Positions 60,706 through 64,000 of a stretch of 64,000 nt of DNA are shown one piece after another. The DNA comes from Bryobacterales bacterium (GTDB taxonomy: Bacteria; Acidobacteriota; Terriglobia; Bryobacterales; Bryobacteraceae). The position numbers were made by a program, and so were the translations under genes. Position 1 is the first letter of the stretch. The number at the start of each line of letters is the position of its first letter. The notes under the pieces are model-generated. The model searched no databases. It worked only from the letters and a program-made list of their open reading frames with translations, and was not told where the DNA came from. The stretch lies in contig JADLCT010000088.1 of the NCBI GenBank assembly GCA_020847045.1, positions 1 to 64,000 on the forward strand, given 5' to 3'.

Positions 60706-61377
60706 TCAATCAAAGCGGGTGCTGGCAAGGAAGTCCCCCAATCGGTCGGATGCGCGCGAGGCGTTCACAGCCAGGCGCTTCAGAGCGGGCAGCCCAGAGA
60801 ACGGGCGGAGCAGCGCCAGGCGGAGCACGGTGGCCGCGCGGATGCGTCCGTCGCCGTCACGCGCGCGGTTCAGGTCGAGTCCCAGGTCCTCACCGGCCTC
60901 GTCGCTGACGGCGCGGATGATGCGGAAGGCAATGCCGTGTTCGGCGGCCAGGCGCGCCAGGGCGTGCGACTCCATGTCCACCGCCGCCGCGCGCGTTTGC
61001 GCAAAGGCCCGCCGCTTGCCGTCCGCCGTGGTGACCACGTGATCCACGCCGAGCATCTCACCCGGCTCGCCTCCCGCCTGCCGGCAGACGACGATGTCGC
61101 CGATGCGCAGATGAGGCGCCAGGGCGCCGCAGTAGCCCGTGCTCACGATGAGCGAGGGCCGCGCGTGCGCCAGCGCCTCTTCGGCCGCGCGCCGGGCCAG
61201 ACGCGCGCCGGCTCCATTGGCGGCCAGCAGGAAATGCGTGCCGCCCCACCAGCCTTCGGCCGCGTAGTCCAGGCCCCAGCCGAGCAGGCGCGGACGCTCC
61301 AGGCGCCGCGCGAAGGCCGCCAGTTCGCGGCGGTCCGAGGTCACCAGAAGAATGGTGTTTTCGTTGGGCTGGGCCAT
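60706..61377 (-). CDS. hpnG: hopanoid-associated phosphorylase HpnG-like
   Basis: About 223 residues from the ATG at 61377 (MAQPNENTILLVTSDRRELAAFARRL), one base beyond the hpnA stop; the upstream frame lies inside hpnA. The nucleoside phosphorylase core is ARPSLIVSTGYCGALAPHLRIGDIVVCRQ. VDMESHALARLAAEHGIAFRIIRAVSDEAGEDLGLDL is the family end, with Met-Glu of the ribose-binding loop and a catalytic Asp. HpnG removes adenine from adenosylhopane, giving ribosylhopane for longer side chains. An adenosylhopane-forming HpnH is not in the window. Confidence 0.87.
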   Translation of the reverse strand: MAQPNENTILLVTSDRRELAAFARRLERPRLLGWGLDYAAEGWWGGTHFLLAANGAGARLARRAAEEALAHARPSLIVSTGYCGALAPHLRIGDIVVCRQAGGEPGEMLGVDHVVTTADGKRRAFAQTRAAAVDMESHALARLAAEHGIAFRIIRAVSDEAGEDLGLDLNRARDGDGRIRAATVLRLALLRPFSGLPALKRLAVNASRASDRLGDFLASTRFD

Positions 61378-61378
61378 G

Positions 61379-62353
61379 TCAGCAGTAGCCATTCTCGCGG
61401 AACCAGGCGACGGCGCGCGCCAGTGCGCCACCCACGGGCTGAGGTTGAAAGCCCAGGTCGCGCCTGGCCTTGTCACACGACACCCACATCTTCTTGCGCG
61501 CCATGCGCACGCCTTCCAGCGGCGCGCGTGGAGGCTTGCCCGTCAGGTTCGCCCAACCCGTGCTGAACATGCCCACCGTGTAGGCGGCCGCATACGGCAG
61601 TTCCACCTTCGGCGCGGGCCGCCCGGCCACCGGAGCCAGGCGCTCCAGAATCTGGCGCAGCGTCAGGTTTTCCGAGCCGAGAATGTAGCGCTCGCCCGGC
61701 CGGCCGCGTTCGGCCGCCAGAAGGTGGCCCAGCGCGCAGTCGCGCACGTCCACCAGGTTCAGCCCGGTGTCGACGTAGGCGGGCATCCGGCCGCACAGAA
61801 AGTCCAAAACAATTTTGCCGGTTGGCGTGGGTTTGATGTCGCGCTCTCCCACCGGAGCCGTCGGATTGACGATCATCACCGGACGCCCGCGTCCGGCCTC
61901 GGCCAGCGCGTAACGTTCGGCGAGGAATTTCGACCGTTTGTAGTTGCCCGACATCTCTTCGAGCGTCACCGGCGTGTCCTCGTCGCCCTGCGCGCCCCGC
62001 GGCACGCCGATGCAGCCCACCGTCGAGGTGTAGACAAACCGGCGCACGCGCGCCTCCCAGGCGGCCAGCATCAGGTTCCGGGTTCCATCGAGATTCGTCG
62101 CATAGAGATCCATGGGATCCCGGGTCCACAAACGGTAATCGGCGGCCACATGATACACCACGTCACAACCGCGCACGGCCTCGCGCAACATGTCCGGTTC
62201 GCGCAGATCGCCGCGCACCACCTCGCCCTTCAATCCGTCGGCCTTGCTGCCGGGCCGCAGCAGCAGCCGCGTGGGCACGCCACGCTCCTCCAGCAGCCGC
62301 GCGACATGCCAGCCGAGGAACCCCGAGGCGCCTGTAACCAGGGATGGTGACAT
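61379..62353 (-). CDS. hpnA: hopanoid-associated sugar epimerase HpnA-like
   Basis: A 324-residue extended short-chain dehydrogenase. The NAD site is SLVTGASGFLGWHVARLLEERGVPTRLLLRPGSK. CDVVYHVAADYRLWTRDPMDLYATNLDGTRNLMLAA is followed by the catalytic Ser/Tyr-Lys region FVYTSTVGCIGVPRGAQ and NYKRSKFLAERYAL (Tyr-x3-Lys as YKRSK). IVNPTAPVGERDIKPTPTGKIVLDFL and VDVRDCALGHLLAAERG are family features. HpnA is a conserved member of hopanoid operons, with an ill-defined sugar-modifying role. Confidence 0.9.
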   Translation of the reverse strand: MSPSLVTGASGFLGWHVARLLEERGVPTRLLLRPGSKADGLKGEVVRGDLREPDMLREAVRGCDVVYHVAADYRLWTRDPMDLYATNLDGTRNLMLAAWEARVRRFVYTSTVGCIGVPRGAQGDEDTPVTLEEMSGNYKRSKFLAERYALAEAGRGRPVMIVNPTAPVGERDIKPTPTGKIVLDFLCGRMPAYVDTGLNLVDVRDCALGHLLAAERGRPGERYILGSENLTLRQILERLAPVAGRPAPKVELPYAAAYTVGMFSTGWANLTGKPPRAPLEGVRMARKKMWVSCDKARRDLGFQPQPVGGALARAVAWFRENGYC

Positions 62354-62365
62354 ACGATGTGCGGA

Positions 62366-64000
62366 TCAATGGCCACGGTGCGCGTTCAGCTTGTGATACA
62401 CCGACAGGGCCAGCAGAGGGAACGAATCGCGGTACAGATGATACTTCAGATAGAAGACCTTTGGGAATCCCGTGCCGGTGGTCAGATCCTCCTGCCAGCG
62501 GCCATCGGGCCCCTGCGTCTCCAGCAAGAACTCGACTCCCTTGCGCACGCTCAGGCTGCCCGTGTCGCCGGAGGCCATCAGTCCCAGCAGCGCCCACGCC
62601 GTTTGCGAGGCCGAACTGGCCGCCTCCACGAAGGTGTTTCTTTCATAGCTGGCGCAGCTTTCGCCCCACCCGCCGTCGGCGTTCTGAACCGAGCGGAGCC
62701 ATTCGCCGGCGCGCAGCACGGCGGCCTCGCGGTCACTGTAACCCGCCGCCCGCAGCCCGCGCAAAGCCAGAAACGTTCCGTAAATGTAATCCACGCCCCA
62801 GCGGCCATACCAGCTTCCGTCCTGCTCCTGCGTCCGCAGCAGGTAGTCGAGGCCGCGGCGCAGCGCCGGATGATTCTGCGGCACGCCACAGGTGGCCAGC
62901 GCCTCCATCACGCGTCCGGTAATGTCCGGGCACGTCGGGTCGAGCATGGCGTTGTGGTCGGCGAAGGGAACGTCGCTGAGAACCTCCCAGTTGTTGTCCA
63001 CGTCGAACGCCGCCCAGCCGCCGTCGCGCGACTGCATGGCCAGCAGCCACCGCGTGGCGCGCTCCATCGTCTTGCGCTGTTTTTCCGGCTGCGCGCTCTT
63101 GGCGTGGTGCAGCGCCAGCAGCACCATGGCCGTGTCGTCGATGTCGGGATAGTATTCGTTGGCAAACTCGAAATACCAGCCCGAAGGCTCCACGTCCGGA
63201 CGCTTGATGCTCCAGTCGCCCTTCCGCCGCACCTCTTTCGTCAGCATCCAGGAGGCGGCGTTTTCCAGCACGGGCAGCGGCGCCACGCCGCTTTCGCCCA
63301 TTGCGTAAGTGAGAATCGCCGTGTCCCACACCGGCGAAAAACAGGGCTGGAAGAAGAAGCCCCGCTCGTCGTCCACCATCAACTGGTTGAACTGGCGCAG
63401 CGCTTCCACCCGGTCCGGATGATCTTCCCCGTAGCCGAGCACATCGAAGGCCATGATGGCGTACATCATGGGCGGGTAGATGGCGCCCAGGCCGTCGGAA
63501 TAGCGCGTGCGCTCCACCGTCCAGGCCTCGCACTGGCGGATGGCCTTGCGGCGCAGCGTTTGGGAGCCATAGCGCTCCCACACCTTCAACGCCGCGTCCA
63601 CCGTAAGGAAAAAGTTGCGCCAACTGAGCAGGCCCGAACCGTTGATGAAACGCGCCGGCGTATCCGGTCCCCACAACTCCTGCAAGTCGAAACCGGCCGG
63701 CACCGGACGCATCGGATTGGCCGCGTGCACGATGGCCAGCGGAATCACGATGGCGCGCGTCCACGACGACATCTCGTAAATCAGGTTGCCGAACAGAATC
63801 AGCTCGGGCGGCACCGTGGGCGTGTACTCGCGCGGATAGAGGCCGAACAGGCTCAGGTTCAGCTTCACATAGCTGTTGGCCTTCTGAATGCCGCCGCGGT
63901 CGAGGATGCACTTCCGCGCCCGCTCCATGCGCTCGTCCGAAGCCGGCGTGCCGCACAGTTTCAACGCGAAGTAAGCCTTCACGGTGGCGCTGATCTCGGT
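62366..64000 (-). CDS. shc: squalene-hopene cyclase, C-terminal part (start beyond window)
   Basis: 544 residues are visible; the frame stays open to base 64000, so about the first 100 residues of a roughly 650-residue enzyme are missing. The catalytic acid motif is YPDIDDTAMVLLALHH (DxDD at about 63134-63145), which protonates squalene. Several QW repeats are present (QSRDGGWAAFDVDNNWEV, QEQDGSWYGRWGVDYIYGTF, QNADGGWGESCASY, ETQGPDGRW). It cyclises squalene to hopene at the membrane. It lies 12 bases upstream of hpnA on the same strand and is the last visible gene of the operon. Confidence 0.96.
   Translation of the reverse strand, partial: TEISATVKAYFALKLCGTPASDERMERARKCILDRGGIQKANSYVKLNLSLFGLYPREYTPTVPPELILFGNLIYEMSSWTRAIVIPLAIVHAANPMRPVPAGFDLQELWGPDTPARFINGSGLLSWRNFFLTVDAALKVWERYGSQTLRRKAIRQCEAWTVERTRYSDGLGAIYPPMMYAIMAFDVLGYGEDHPDRVEALRQFNQLMVDDERGFFFQPCFSPVWDTAILTYAMGESGVAPLPVLENAASWMLTKEVRRKGDWSIKRPDVEPSGWYFEFANEYYPDIDDTAMVLLALHHAKSAQPEKQRKTMERATRWLLAMQSRDGGWAAFDVDNNWEVLSDVPFADHNAMLDPTCPDITGRVMEALATCGVPQNHPALRRGLDYLLRTQEQDGSWYGRWGVDYIYGTFLALRGLRAAGYSDREAAVLRAGEWLRSVQNADGGWGESCASYERNTFVEAASSASQTAWALLGLMASGDTGSLSVRKGVEFLLETQGPDGRWQEDLTTGTGFPKVFYLKYHLYRDSFPLLALSVYHKLNAHRGH

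Overview
The window is a high-GC, gene-dense chromosomal segment of a Gram-negative soil-type bacterium. It most resembles the Acidobacteriota, and the Bryobacterales/Solibacter branch in particular. The reasons are an Oar-like TonB-dependent receptor with an N-terminal carboxypeptidase-regulatory domain, a secreted VWFA protein of the acidobacterial family, several Tat-exported enzymes, a hopanoid operon, and LPS heptose and Lol genes that imply an outer membrane. The taxonomic call is inference from family content. No rRNA, tRNA, CRISPR array, transposase or integrase was recognised.

Layout. 1-5.4 kb: the end of an unknown gene, a secreted TPR-like protein, the large TonB-dependent receptor and its GntR neighbour. 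5.4-14.1 kb: BlaI-type repressor, YhaM-like exoribonuclease, SurA-like chaperone, truA, a lipoprotein overlapping a YkuD-like protein, mfd and hldC. 14.1-17.9 kb: a PhyH dioxygenase and two heptosyltransferases with an odd nucleotidyltransferase-like gene between them, then an ICMT-like methyltransferase. 18-24 kb: Tat-exported enolase-family and aldo/keto reductase proteins, a HipA-like kinase, a histone H1-like protein and an MltD-type transglycosylase. 24.2-26.5 kb: a compact restriction-modification cassette (Eco29kI-family nuclease, C5 methyltransferase, Vsr nuclease) bracketed by perfect 48-bp direct repeats. 26.5-32.2 kb: exported carbohydrate- and amino-acid-type enzymes and a GT39-like glycosyltransferase. 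32.2-32.8 kb: no protein gene, but two candidate structured RNAs on the + strand, each ending in a terminator-like U tract. 33-42.3 kb: small unknowns, the zwf-opcA-pgl operon, a membrane J-domain protein, the VWFA protein, another Tat-exported aldo/keto reductase and a PEP-CTERM-like protein. 42.5-56.8 kb: glycosyltransferase, asnB-like gene, LolC-type permease, lysS, a GT2 enzyme, isocitrate dehydrogenase, purH, a quinone oxidoreductase, an M24 peptidase and accBC. 56.9-64 kb: hopanoid operon hpnD-hpnC-two Zn alcohol dehydrogenases-hpnG-hpnA-shc, with shc running off the window end.

Most of the window is chromosomal housekeeping and envelope biology. hldC, waaF and waaC build the LPS inner core. 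The SurA-like protein, LolC and MltD serve outer-membrane biogenesis and peptidoglycan. hpnC, hpnD and shc make and cyclise squalene for hopanoids. zwf-opcA-pgl supply NADPH and pentose phosphates.

The clearest accessory element is the restriction-modification cassette. It sits exactly at the 3' end of a coding gene: the repeat carries the last 15 codons and the first two bases of the stop, so the host ORF stays intact. The least explained stretch is the RNA-like region at 32.38-32.77 kb.
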